Below, one piece after another: positions 52,545-61,208 of a stretch of DNA of 64,000 nt. Source of the DNA: Arcticibacter sp045629565. Lineage in GTDB: Bacteria > Bacteroidota > Bacteroidia > Sphingobacteriales > Sphingobacteriaceae. The notes under the pieces were generated by a model. The model saw nothing but the letters and a program-made list of their open reading frames with translations. It did not search any database and was not told where the DNA came from. The position numbers were made by a program, and so were the translations under genes. The stretch is from contig NZ_JAZQRL010000101.1 of assembly GCF_045629565.1 (NCBI RefSeq), forward strand, positions 81,714-145,713, in the 5' to 3' direction. The first letter of the stretch is position 1, and every line of letters starts with the position of its first letter.

Positions 52545-53025
52545 AACGTACTTATGTATATTGGTTTAATCCTTTGTTTTACGAATGGTTCGCAAATTGG
52601 CCCAAAAAATGCGGCGTTTTTGACTGTAAGTCGCTATCTCTTACTGGTTTAGGTAAAAACAGCACGCCATCCGGAAAGCCTGCTGTTTTACGAATGTATC
52701 CAAATGGCTTTTCATTTCATTCTATCCCACTTCATTACATTCCTCTGCAGAGCTTTTAGCTCCTTTGATAAGGGTGGTCCGTCACTAGTGAGTGCCAGAT
52801 GCCTTATCATCACTCAACTACGATACAAACGTAGAAAAATCCGGGAATTTCCAAGTATAACCCGGTGATTTTTAATAGCTGCCCGTCATCATCTGCAGCC
52901 TTGACAGACAATTATGCCGGCAGGTAGGCATAAAAAAATCCCACCGCTGGTAGACGATGGGACTGATGTAATAGGTTCAAAAGTATTTCGCGGTAGGTTT
53001 TTCCGCCAATCAGAAGATTAATCGG
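52545..53025. other. 481-base intergenic region with direct repeat, palindromes and a terminator
   Basis: No gene is seen. It holds an exact 13-base direct repeat, TGTTTTACGAATG, at 52575-52587 and 52684-52696, both upstream of the AraC gene; a nested palindrome at 52767-52808 (outer arms GATAAGG/CCTTATC, inner TCACTAGTGA at 52782-52791); and at the right end a minus-strand terminator for the following TPR gene. This also marks the right limit of the accessory fimbrial region. No integrase, transposase or tRNA is visible. Confidence 0.6.
52932..52962 (-). terminator. Terminator after the TPR gene (minus strand)
   Basis: An eight-base-pair stem (52939-52946 with 52955-52962, one G-U pair) and a T7 run on the minus strand (52932-52938). 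It closes the transcript of the gene ending at 53026. Confidence 0.8.
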
Positions 53026-54102
53026 CTATAAAACCATGCCCTTAACCAGTTTTTCGTGAAGTCTGGCATACTCATCCAGAGCGGAACCCGCAGCTGAGTA
53101 GTTTCCCATCATGCTGTAGGTTTCACCCATATCTCCCTTAATCTCCACCAGCTTAACCATATACTGATTTTGAATAGCAAGAGATTCAGCTTTTTTATAG
53201 TCTACAAGCGCGTCTTCATGATCCTCCAGCGCATTTTTAACCTCTGCGATATGGATCAGACTACCTATCAAGGCCTGCTTATCGTTCAGTTTCTCCGCTA
53301 AATTGGTCGTCTGGATACAAAACCATTTTGCTTCTGAATAACGTTTCTGATTGTAATATAGCCCGGAAAGCCCCTGAAAGCATTTCATGCGACCTGCCTT
53401 ATTTCCCATGCGTGTAAACAGAGGCAGCGCCTTTTTGATAATATAATACTCCGCATCCTCATGCTTGTTAACCGACAACTTGTTTTCAGCCAGCTGAAGG
53501 TAGGTTTCGGCCACCGCATGATTTTTATTCATCGACCTGTACAGCTGGATCACCGTTTCATTTTGCGCGATGGCTTTTTGATATTCTCCGGATAAGCGGT
53601 AAAGCGCAGCCAGATTAGAGGCGATGGCAACCATACCCGGCTTGTCATTCAGGTTCTCTTTTAACCTGAAGGCTTCATTAAAATAAAATATAGCCTGCGG
53701 AATATTACCTTTTTTACCGTAGTGTACGCCGTAAGTGTTTAAGATCAATGCCTGACTGCGCTGGTCATTCAACTGCTTATAATCTTCAAGCAATATTTTC
53801 AATGCAGGCAGCAGGTTTTCATTCGGTTCCTGCGATATTTCCGTCTGGTTAAGAAGCGAATGAAGCATCAGCAAATTGTTATACTTCACCAGATCCGCAA
53901 CATCTTTATTCTTTTTAAGCAGTCGCTTACCGATCATCTGCTTGTATAAAAGTGCAGAATCCACAGGTGGCGATGCGTCAAAGTACACCGGCCCAACCAT
54001 CTTCACATGTTTGTTGATCAAGGAATCCCCCTCAGTTGCCCACACTACACCATTAGCAATCAGCATGATTGCTAATGCTCCCATTATTAGTTTTTTCCCC
54101 AT
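53026..54102 (-). CDS. Exported TPR protein, paralogue of the next gene
   Basis: 358 residues. Signal peptide MGKKLIMGALAIMLIANGVVWATE, then about seven TPR units (ALILNTYGVHYGKKGNIPQAIFYFNEAFR, AVAETYLQLAENKLSVNKHEDAEYY, YNQKRYSEAKWFCIQTTNLAEKLND). The whole repeat block aligns closely with the gene at 54164, so the pair is a tandem duplication. Unlike its partner it has no C-terminal membrane segment. Role unknown. Confidence 0.86.
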   Translation of the reverse strand: MGKKLIMGALAIMLIANGVVWATEGDSLINKHVKMVGPVYFDASPPVDSALLYKQMIGKRLLKKNKDVADLVKYNNLLMLHSLLNQTEISQEPNENLLPALKILLEDYKQLNDQRSQALILNTYGVHYGKKGNIPQAIFYFNEAFRLKENLNDKPGMVAIASNLAALYRLSGEYQKAIAQNETVIQLYRSMNKNHAVAETYLQLAENKLSVNKHEDAEYYIIKKALPLFTRMGNKAGRMKCFQGLSGLYYNQKRYSEAKWFCIQTTNLAEKLNDKQALIGSLIHIAEVKNALEDHEDALVDYKKAESLAIQNQYMVKLVEIKGDMGETYSMMGNYSAAGSALDEYARLHEKLVKGMVL

Positions 54103-54163
54103 ATGCTTTCTAGAACTCTTTGCAAAGATAGAGATATAACTAATTAGATTACAAGTTATTGCC

Positions 54164-55369
54164 TTATTCTTTTTTTCTTTTCAAAAGGAATGCACCGAGC
54201 AAGATGAGGGAAAAGATCGCCGCCGCGATCTCAAGTGTATAGTTTTTTTGCTTTCGCGGCGCTTCTTCAGAAGCCACTACCGGAGCAACAGGCTCATGAG
54301 GAACAACCTGGGCCGTATGCGCCGATTCAGCCTGAGAGGTCATCATACGGCTAACAGAATCTGTCAGCTTCACAGAACCACGCTCCGAACTTTTCGCCGC
54401 AATTTTATTACCAGTACGGGAATAATAGTTGGCATACCCGTCCTTCACGTCAGCCATCAGGCTCAGGTTATTCAGCCGGGCAGCGATAGCACTCGCCTCT
54501 TTCAGATCCCGGGCAGCCAAAGAATAATCTTTTATCGCCACCTTCACCCTGGAGAGGTTTACCAGAGACACCACCACCCCTTTCTCATCATTCAGGTTAC
54601 GCGCCAGCGTATTTGCCTGAATAAAGAACCATTTAGCCTCCGAATGCCGCTTCTGCTCCAGATAAATATGACCCAGCACATCAAAACAGTTCACTCGTCC
54701 AACCTGGTTACCTGCCGACCTGTAAAGCCCCAGGGCCTTTTTCAAGATCAGGCTTTCCGCCTGTTTATATTTTTTTTGAACCCTGCGGATTTCAGCGAGT
54801 TTGACGTAGGCGTCAGCCAACGTACTTTTCCCATTAGGCGCATCATACTGGTTTTCAATGATCGTGTTCAGATACCCCGAAGCCTTCTTCACGTCTTGCC
54901 TCTTCATCAATACCCCGGCAAGGATGTTGGCTGTTTTCGCAGCTTCCGCGTATTTCTGCTGGGTTTCCTGAACCTGCAATAGCAAAGTGTAGTACTTTTC
55001 AGCGTCTGCAAGTGCGTTGTTCGCCTTATAGAACGCGGCCATCGTCGCGATAGCCGCCTCACGTTTCTCACTATCTCCCGCCTTATGGAAGAGCATCTCA
55101 GCCGTAAGCAGCTCCGAAAAAGCCTTCTTGGTCCAGCCCTCCTTAAACATAATTTTGCTTAGCTCTATGCGCAGATCTCCTTCCTCTACAAGTTGCGTAT
55201 CGCGGTTTAAACTAGCTATCATCGCCCTTATCGCTTTTATTTTCGCCTGCGGGTCGTCAGGAGACGATACATCGGGGACAAGCAGTTCAATCGAGTCTGT
55301 AATTACCTGACCGGATGACAAAGAAGGATGAAAAAGAAACAGGGCGATTGCCAGATACAGAACTTTCAT
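54164..55369 (-). CDS. Exported TPR protein with C-terminal membrane anchor
   Basis: 401 residues. Signal peptide MKVLYLAIALFLFHPSLSSGQ, TPR units (about 70-310; KKYKQAESLILKKALGLYRSAGNQVGRVNC, LEQKRHSEAKWFFIQANTLARNLND), a linker, then one membrane helix TLEIAAAIFSLILLGAFLLKRKKE. The helix-plus-basic-tail end resembles the input half of TPR-type sensor kinases (such as the PorY kinase family) without a kinase domain. Sits 62 bases upstream of its paralogue. Confidence 0.86.
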   Translation of the reverse strand: MKVLYLAIALFLFHPSLSSGQVITDSIELLVPDVSSPDDPQAKIKAIRAMIASLNRDTQLVEEGDLRIELSKIMFKEGWTKKAFSELLTAEMLFHKAGDSEKREAAIATMAAFYKANNALADAEKYYTLLLQVQETQQKYAEAAKTANILAGVLMKRQDVKKASGYLNTIIENQYDAPNGKSTLADAYVKLAEIRRVQKKYKQAESLILKKALGLYRSAGNQVGRVNCFDVLGHIYLEQKRHSEAKWFFIQANTLARNLNDEKGVVVSLVNLSRVKVAIKDYSLAARDLKEASAIAARLNNLSLMADVKDGYANYYSRTGNKIAAKSSERGSVKLTDSVSRMMTSQAESAHTAQVVPHEPVAPVVASEEAPRKQKNYTLEIAAAIFSLILLGAFLLKRKKE

Positions 55370-55406
55370 GAAAAGATATAAACTCCTGGTATAAACCTCC
55401 TACCGA

Positions 55407-56252
55407 TCAGAAAGTTTCAACACCCGATGAAAAGGCTGCCCAAACCATATACTTATGCGAATCCAGGTGATATATTTCGCCCCGGGCGGAGATTCCTATG
55501 ATTCCGGCGAAACCGTCAAAGGCCTTAAGCTCCCCAAGTGTTTTACGGGCTGCCTCTCCGAGGGAGAGGCCGTCGGTCACGCGCGTAACGATCTTGGCCG
55601 CAACAGCACCGCTTACAATGTCTTCCCCCACACCCGTACAGGACACAGCAGCAAATGCGTTAGCATAATTTCCTGCAACAGTTGCAGAGTCACTGATCCT
55701 CCCCGGCATCTCGAAGCCTTTGCCCCCGGTTGAAGTAGCGGCCGCCAGACATCCGTTGGCATCGAGCGCAACACATCCTACAGTTCCCGTTCTAGCTGTT
55801 GCTGCACTTTTTTCCTCAAACTCTTGCCTGCGCTGAGCAGTCTCAGGATTGTAGTGTTCAACTCCGATTCCTCTGGCAAACGACAGAGCCTCCGGGCCGC
55901 CCAGCACACTGTCCTCATAATGAAGCAGACTTTGCGCTACATATACCGGGTTGCGCACATCCTCAATATTGATAACACCCGCAAACTTACTCGTGGTCCC
56001 GTCCATAATCGCCGCACTCATGCGGATCTTCCCATCGCTCTGGATCTGCGAGCCCGTACCCGCATTAAACAAATCACAATCTTCCAGCAAAGACACGGCA
56101 TATGCTACTGTCTCAACAGCAGGGTGATTTTCCAGATGAGCATAAGACCGTTCCACTATTTCCCTTAAGGCATTTTGTTTGGCCCTTTTCACGTCATCGT
56201 TGGTACCCGATTCACTGAAAAAGCCCCCATGTATGATAAGCTTTGGTTTCAT
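55407..56252 (-). CDS. iaaA: Isoaspartyl peptidase / L-asparaginase (Ntn hydrolase)
   Basis: 281 residues. Self-processing Ntn hydrolase: the nucleophile is Thr 157 in ARTGTVGCVALD, followed by GCLAAATSTGGKGFEMPGRISDS and GNYANAFAAVSCTGVGEDI. It cleaves beta-aspartyl peptides; beta-Asp-Arg, the product of cyanophycinase, is the natural substrate in this context. The start overlaps the cyanophycinase stop by one base. Somewhat shorter than E. coli IaaA (about 320), mainly through shorter loops. Confidence 0.92.
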   Translation of the reverse strand: MKPKLIIHGGFFSESGTNDDVKRAKQNALREIVERSYAHLENHPAVETVAYAVSLLEDCDLFNAGTGSQIQSDGKIRMSAAIMDGTTSKFAGVINIEDVRNPVYVAQSLLHYEDSVLGGPEALSFARGIGVEHYNPETAQRRQEFEEKSAATARTGTVGCVALDANGCLAAATSTGGKGFEMPGRISDSATVAGNYANAFAAVSCTGVGEDIVSGAVAAKIVTRVTDGLSLGEAARKTLGELKAFDGFAGIIGISARGEIYHLDSHKYMVWAAFSSGVETF

Positions 56253-57160
56253 TAGTCGTAATCTTTAGCTTTTAAAAAGGTATCGTCCTCTATCTTTATC
56301 GCTTTGTTGATAGTGAGGGTATGCTGTTGAAGGTCGTATTTGTCGTAAATAGACATTACATGTACCTTCAAATTATCGATGGAGACAGGAGAACCGATCT
56401 CTACATCATATATGCTGGTCTCGTTAATGTATCGGCCATCCACTAAAATGGTTAGTCCTGATCCGATCGCCTCCATAGAAGTTCCCCCCGTAATCAGCAA
56501 GCCGGCATCCTCACCTAGCCCGATGCCCAGCATACCAGGATTACTGGCAACAGCATAAAACAATCGTCCTATTCGCCCCCGTTGCACAAAATGAGTATCG
56601 ATAATTACATTATTCAACAGGCCGAGCCCTCCGGTGATCTGAACTTCCCCCTTCAATAACGCCTCGGAACTACTTCCCCTGTAAATCATATTGGTAGAAG
56701 CGGCAGCAGCGCCCGCTGATGTACCCCCAACGACGAAGTGATCCTCCTGATATCTTTTCTTCAGTATACGATGCAACTCCGTTCCTCCCAGAATGGCACT
56801 TAACCTCAGCTGATCACCTCCTGATAACATCACGATATCGGCTCTCTTCATGCGTTCGATCACCTCAGAAGATTTTGCCTCTTCCCGTGTCTTAATATTC
56901 ATCACGTTGACAGCCCCTACCTGCAACTGATGAAACGATTTAATGTATTCGTTTCCAACAATTTCCGGAATTTTAGAGGCGGTCGTGATGACCTCTACTA
57001 TTGAATCTTCGCCTTTGGCCGATTCGGTTATCATCCTTTTCAAAATTCCGCGTTCGAAAAACTTGATGTAATGAGGATGATTGATGTCTTCATTGTAGCT
57101 CAGTGAAGTCCCCAAATCCACTGCACCACCGATGATAACTAGTTTACCTTTCGGGACCAT
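56252..57160 (-). CDS. cphB: Cyanophycinase (S51 family)
   Basis: 302 residues, the serine peptidase that cuts cyanophycin into beta-Asp-Arg dipeptides. GKLVIIGGAVDLG, VMLSGGDQLRLSAIL, nucleophile Ser in VVGGTSAGAAAAST, then DTHFVQRGRIGRLFYAV and LGIGLGEDAGLL are diagnostic. No signal peptide, so it acts inside the cell. Divergent from cphA, with 121 bases between them. Confidence 0.94.
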   Translation of the reverse strand: MVPKGKLVIIGGAVDLGTSLSYNEDINHPHYIKFFERGILKRMITESAKGEDSIVEVITTASKIPEIVGNEYIKSFHQLQVGAVNVMNIKTREEAKSSEVIERMKRADIVMLSGGDQLRLSAILGGTELHRILKKRYQEDHFVVGGTSAGAAAASTNMIYRGSSSEALLKGEVQITGGLGLLNNVIIDTHFVQRGRIGRLFYAVASNPGMLGIGLGEDAGLLITGGTSMEAIGSGLTILVDGRYINETSIYDVEIGSPVSIDNLKVHVMSIYDKYDLQQHTLTINKAIKIEDDTFLKAKDYD

Positions 57161-57281
57161 ACCTGATTATTTTAGTTCACATTAATTAATATATCAAATA
57201 TTTAGCCTTTTAGTTTTTTAAACGGTCAAAAACCTTTCGGTTCATTTAAGAGTTACATGACAAATTTTAATTGTCTTAGGG

Positions 57282-59918
57282 ATGAAAATACAGAGTATTC
57301 AGGCGCTCAAAGGACCGAATATATGGTCAATCAGAAGAAAGAAGCTTATTCAGATGCGCCTGGACCTGGAAGATCTTGAGCATAGGCCAAGCAATACTCT
57401 TCCCGGTTTTAGAGAGCGTATTGAACAGCTCTTACCCAGTCTGTATGAGCATCGTTGTTCTGAAGGCCATAAAGGCGGGTTTTTTGAAAGAGTCGAAAAA
57501 GGTACATGGATGGGCCATATTATCGAACATATCTCCCTCGAAATACAGACACTTGCAGGTATGTTTGCCGGATTTGGGCGCACCAGAAGCACCAATACGC
57601 CCGGTGTATACAACGTCGTGTTTTCCTACGTGGAAGAGCAGGTAGGCGTATACGCTGCCAAAGCTGCCGTAAAGATTGCCGAAGCGCTGATCGACGGAAC
57701 CGCATACGATCTCGAGAAAGATATCATGACGATGCGCAAATTGCGCGACGATGTCAGGTTCGGACCGAGCACCGGTTCTATCATCGAAGAGGCTATAGCG
57801 CGGGATATTCCCTACCTCCGTTTGAATTCCGGCTCCCTCATTCAGCTGGGTCACGGCAAAAATCAGATTCGCCTGAGGGCAACCATTACCGACCGCACAA
57901 GTAATATCGCCGTCGATATTGCCGGCAACAAGGAGGAAACCAAACGAATCTTAAATGAACAAGCCATACCTGTAGCACAGGGAATGACGATAACGACCAG
58001 GGAGGGCCTTCAAAAAGCAGTCGCCGGGCTCGACTTCCCGTTGGTTTTTAAACCGCTTAATGGAAACCACGGTCGCGGAGCGACGATCAACGTCACAAAC
58101 ATGAGCGATGCCGAAGCTGCCTTTGAGTATGCCCGCACAATCTCTCCCAAAGTCATTGCCGAACGCTTCATTCAGGGACACGACTTCAGGATCCTGGTGA
58201 TTGACTATAAGATGGTTGCTGCCGCCATGCGAAAGCCCGCGCATGTTATTGGCGACGGACTAAGCACGGTCCGGCACCTGATTGAGAAAGAGAACAGTGA
58301 CCCCAGAAGAGGATATGGTCACGAGAACGTGCTGACTGAAATCAGTGTTGACCATGATACCGAATCTCTTTTGCGAAAAAGAGGATATACACTTGACTCC
58401 ATACCCACCCATGGGGAAGTAGTCTACCTGAAATCAACGGCGAATCTGAGCACCGGAGGAACATCGGTAGATGTAACCGATCTGGTTCACCCCCTTAACG
58501 TCTTCATGTGCGAGCGTATTGCCAAGGTAGTAGGCCTCGATATCTGTGGCATTGACATCATGGCCGCTAATCTTTCTGAACCCCTGAAGCAGACCGGAGG
58601 CGTAGTCCTGGAAGTCAACGCAGCGCCGGGATTCAGAATGCACCTTTCTCCCTCCGAAGGGAAGCCCAGGAACGTAGCTGCACCTGTGCTGGACATGCTT
58701 TACCCTGCGGGCAAATCGTCGCGGATACCTATCATCGCAGTAACAGGGACAAACGGCAAGACCACCACCACCCGGCTCATCTCTCATATCATCAAAAACA
58801 ATGGATATCGCGTGGGCTACACCACATCCGACGGTATCTATATACATGACTCCCTTTTAAAAGAGGGTGATACGACCGGGCCTGCAAGTGCCGCTTTTGT
58901 ATTACAAGACCCGACCGTCGAGTTTGCGGTCCTTGAGACCGCCAGGGGGGGTATCCTGCGTGCGGGGCTTGGTTTCGACAGCTGTGATATTGCTGTTCTG
59001 ACCAATATCCAGGAAGACCATCTGGGCATTTCCGACATCAACACGCTCTCTGATCTGCAGCGGGTAAAAAGCGTATTGATTGAATCGGTAAAGAACGACG
59101 GATGGGCCATTCTGAATGCAGATGATGAGCATTGCCTTAAAATCGGTCGAAAGACAAACCATTGCCATGTAGCCTACTTCAGCACCGAAGCAGAAAACGA
59201 AGCCATTATTACCCATTGCCATAAAGGCGGAACGGCTGCCTTCGTGGAAAAAGGCTTTATTACGATCAGAAAAGGAGGCTGGAAAATTCCGCTTGTGCGT
59301 GTCGACAATATACCGGTCACCTATGGCGGAACAGTGATGTTCATGGTCCAGAATGCGATGGCCGCAGGCCTTGCTGCATACTCATGGGGATTCAAGGTCT
59401 CAGATATCCGGTCCGCCATGGAGAGCTTCCTCCCTTCCGTCGAACACACTCCCGGCCGAATGAACCTTTTCGATTTCCAAACCTATAAAATACTCGTTGA
59501 CTACGCGCATAATCCAGACGGCCTGCTGGGCATAAAACCCTTTATACTGAGCAGTCCCGCATCTATCCGTACGGGCGTCATCTCCGGCACAGGAGATCGC
59601 CGTGATGATGATATCCGAAAAATGGGTCGGCTCGCAGCCGAGATCTTCGACAAGATCGTAGTCTGTCAGGAAAGATATCTCAGGGGACGCACCGCTAATG
59701 AGATCGCCAGATTACTTGTCGAAGGAGTCAGGGAAATTAGTCCCGATAAACCCGTTACCGTATTACAGAGCAGTGATGAAGTATGGGCCTTTATAACCGA
59801 CAGTCCGCGTGTTGGAGAGCTAATCACGATCATCAGCAACACGGTCGAAAACGCATACCAAAAGGTAAACGAGCACTATCAAAACCTGCAGAAAACAGAG
59901 CTCAGGAAAAGCTCGTAA
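57282..59918 (+). CDS. cphA: Cyanophycin synthetase CphA
   Basis: 878 residues, the normal length. It builds multi-L-arginyl-poly-L-aspartate by adding Asp and Arg with ATP. N-domain (about 1-160), ATP-grasp (about 215-480: VFKPLNGNHGRGATINV, KVIAERFIQGHDFRILVIDYK, EVNAAPGFRMHLSP), then a Mur ligase-like part with the ATP loop GTNGKTTTTRLISH (about 489-502), AVLETARGGILRAGLGFD and LVDYAHNPDGLLGIK. Cytoplasmic. With the two minus-strand genes opposite, this gives complete synthesis and breakdown of the polymer. A small inverted repeat (57259-57275) lies just before the start. Confidence 0.95.
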   Translation: MKIQSIQALKGPNIWSIRRKKLIQMRLDLEDLEHRPSNTLPGFRERIEQLLPSLYEHRCSEGHKGGFFERVEKGTWMGHIIEHISLEIQTLAGMFAGFGRTRSTNTPGVYNVVFSYVEEQVGVYAAKAAVKIAEALIDGTAYDLEKDIMTMRKLRDDVRFGPSTGSIIEEAIARDIPYLRLNSGSLIQLGHGKNQIRLRATITDRTSNIAVDIAGNKEETKRILNEQAIPVAQGMTITTREGLQKAVAGLDFPLVFKPLNGNHGRGATINVTNMSDAEAAFEYARTISPKVIAERFIQGHDFRILVIDYKMVAAAMRKPAHVIGDGLSTVRHLIEKENSDPRRGYGHENVLTEISVDHDTESLLRKRGYTLDSIPTHGEVVYLKSTANLSTGGTSVDVTDLVHPLNVFMCERIAKVVGLDICGIDIMAANLSEPLKQTGGVVLEVNAAPGFRMHLSPSEGKPRNVAAPVLDMLYPAGKSSRIPIIAVTGTNGKTTTTRLISHIIKNNGYRVGYTTSDGIYIHDSLLKEGDTTGPASAAFVLQDPTVEFAVLETARGGILRAGLGFDSCDIAVLTNIQEDHLGISDINTLSDLQRVKSVLIESVKNDGWAILNADDEHCLKIGRKTNHCHVAYFSTEAENEAIITHCHKGGTAAFVEKGFITIRKGGWKIPLVRVDNIPVTYGGTVMFMVQNAMAAGLAAYSWGFKVSDIRSAMESFLPSVEHTPGRMNLFDFQTYKILVDYAHNPDGLLGIKPFILSSPASIRTGVISGTGDRRDDDIRKMGRLAAEIFDKIVVCQERYLRGRTANEIARLLVEGVREISPDKPVTVLQSSDEVWAFITDSPRVGELITIISNTVENAYQKVNEHYQNLQKTELRKSS

Positions 59919-59987
59919 AACAAATAGCACCAGAAACCGTTATATTACCGAGCCACCTACTGGCTTAATTGTGATAAGGTTTAGGTT

Positions 59988-60022
59988 GAAGCGTCAGAAT
60001 AAAGTTCTGACGCTTCTTTTTT
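59988..60022 (+). terminator. Terminator after cphA
   Basis: A perfect twelve-base-pair stem (59988-59999 with 60005-60016, GAAGCGTCAGAA arm), five-base loop and T6 at 60017-60022. It lies between convergent genes and its T tract overlaps the stop end of the small minus-strand gene. Confidence 0.9.
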
Positions 60023-60200
60023 AGTCATGTTTTCCCTTCACAAACACACTCACAAACAGGCCCGCGAACAGCATGCCCACTATCGCTCCGACCAGTGCGT
60101 AAACAAGTGACGAGGTAGAAACCCACCCGGTCAATACACCAAAAATAATAGCCAGTATAAAATATATACCCGTTGAGCTGTCTTGATTTGTATGTTGCAT
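60021..60200 (-). CDS. Small membrane protein
   Basis: About 59 residues from ATG 60200: MQHTNQDSSTGIYFILAIIFGVLTGWV, then YALVGAIVGMLFAGLFVSVFVKGKHD. Two hydrophobic helices rich in Gly, with a basic end. No function known. The frame is open to 60227, but the MFSFSKRRH extension is unlikely to be part of it. Confidence 0.72.
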   Translation of the reverse strand: MQHTNQDSSTGIYFILAIIFGVLTGWVSTSSLVYALVGAIVGMLFAGLFVSVFVKGKHD

Positions 60201-60323
60201 ATGTCTTCTTTTTGAGAAAGAGAACAAAAACCGTGCAGAAGCATCAGGAAAGGACTTATAATGGAGGTAAAATCTTTAAAATAAACGGATTAAGGGAGAA
60301 CTACAACTGGAACGACAACCCTA

Positions 60324-60360
60324 TAAAAACAAACCGTCGTATGAGCATATCATACGACGG
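60324..60360 (-). terminator. Minus-strand terminator hairpin
   Basis: A perfect eleven-base-pair stem (60334-60344 with 60350-60360, CCGTCGTATGA arm) with a five-base loop. On the minus strand it is followed by TTTGTTTTTA (60333-60324). It could end the ahpD-like transcript, or a separate small RNA encoded between 60361 and 60546. Confidence 0.65.
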
Positions 60361-60546
60361 CCTTCCCTAATTACAATTAAAAACCTTTTTCCTTCGAATC
60401 TCAGATAGGGTGATTCATCCTTCAACCTATCTATTACGGGAAATCTAACAACTCGAAGGCGGTTAACCTTGTAGCTAAATTAACGATTTTATTTTACAAA
60501 TAAAATCGACGGAACAAGTTTTCGACATTTATTTATAAAATATCTT
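60361..60546. other. Structured non-coding stretch, possible small RNA or 3' UTR
   Basis: Without a gene but rich in pairing: nested arms CCTTCGA/TCGAAGG (60391-60397 with 60453-60459) and, inside them, AGATAGG/CCTATCT (60403-60409 with 60426-60432), and a separate perfect eleven-base-pair AT hairpin (60484-60494 with 60498-60508). With the terminator at 60324-60360 they form a unit of about 180 bases on the minus strand. Rest of the gap (60201-60323) shows nothing recognisable. Confidence 0.4.
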
Positions 60547-61131
60547 TTAGTAAATCACTTTGCCGGTAGCGGTAATAAGAGAGGCAATCCGCACAGCATC
60601 AAAGATGCGCTCTTCCTTAGCACCCAGTTTAATCAGTGAATCTTCATGAGAATTGACACACATCTCACAGCCGTTTACTGCAGAAACCGCAAGGCTGATC
60701 AGTTCAAAGAATTCCTTACCCGTTATCGGCTTCATCATGATCTGCATCCTGATTCGTGCAGGTATCTGCGTATATTTTTCTTTCTGGGTGAAGTGTCTGA
60801 AACGATAGAACACGTTGTTTGATGCCAGTAGAGATGCGCAAGCGGCAGCTTCAGCGATCTCAGCAGCCGTGGCTTCGTTCTGCTCAGCAAAACGGGTATA
60901 AAAGTCTGTTAAAGGCTTGTTATTCGCATTTACAGCGATCGATACACCAATCAATCCTATTTCCTTTGCAGATAGGTGCTCAGAAGTAAGCGTGCTCGCA
61001 AAATTGACTTTCAGGTCTCTGATGTAACGGGACTCACCTTTTTCAAGTAACTCCAGGCTGGCAGTACGGTAATTGCCGTCCAGCTGTAAACTTTCTAATA
61101 GCTCCTTTATAACTTCTGTAGTTTCACTCAT
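60547..61131 (-). CDS. AhpD-like alkylhydroperoxidase / carboxymuconolactone decarboxylase-family protein
   Basis: 194 residues. All-helical AhpD fold; VNGCEMCVNSHEDSLIKLG contains the Cys-x-x-Cys...His proton-relay site of AhpD. It can reduce peroxides or recycle AhpC. ATG at 61131 (MSETTEVIKELL); a longer reading to 61167 would begin inside the terminator loop region. It follows ahpC after a strong terminator, so it is probably made in smaller amount or from read-through. Confidence 0.88.
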   Translation of the reverse strand: MSETTEVIKELLESLQLDGNYRTASLELLEKGESRYIRDLKVNFASTLTSEHLSAKEIGLIGVSIAVNANNKPLTDFYTRFAEQNEATAAEIAEAAACASLLASNNVFYRFRHFTQKEKYTQIPARIRMQIMMKPITGKEFFELISLAVSAVNGCEMCVNSHEDSLIKLGAKEERIFDAVRIASLITATGKVIY

Positions 61132-61152
61132 GACAATAAATTTGTTTTTTAT

Positions 61153-61178
61153 AAAAAATCCCCGCAAAAAACGGGGAT
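61153..61178 (-). terminator. Terminator between ahpC and the ahpD-like gene (minus strand)
   Basis: A seven-base-pair GC-rich stem (61158-61164 with 61172-61178, ATCCCCG arm) followed on the minus strand by TTTTT (61157-61153). It lies 30 bases after the ahpC stop and 22 bases before the next gene's start, so it would attenuate the second gene. Confidence 0.75.
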
Positions 61179-61208
61179 CTTGTAACCTATTTAATTAGAA
61201 GGATGCGC

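Noticed and set aside
60391..60432. tRNA-like TTCGAATC loop
   Set aside because: The bases around it cannot form a T arm or an acceptor stem; the pairing there belongs to a different nested helix.
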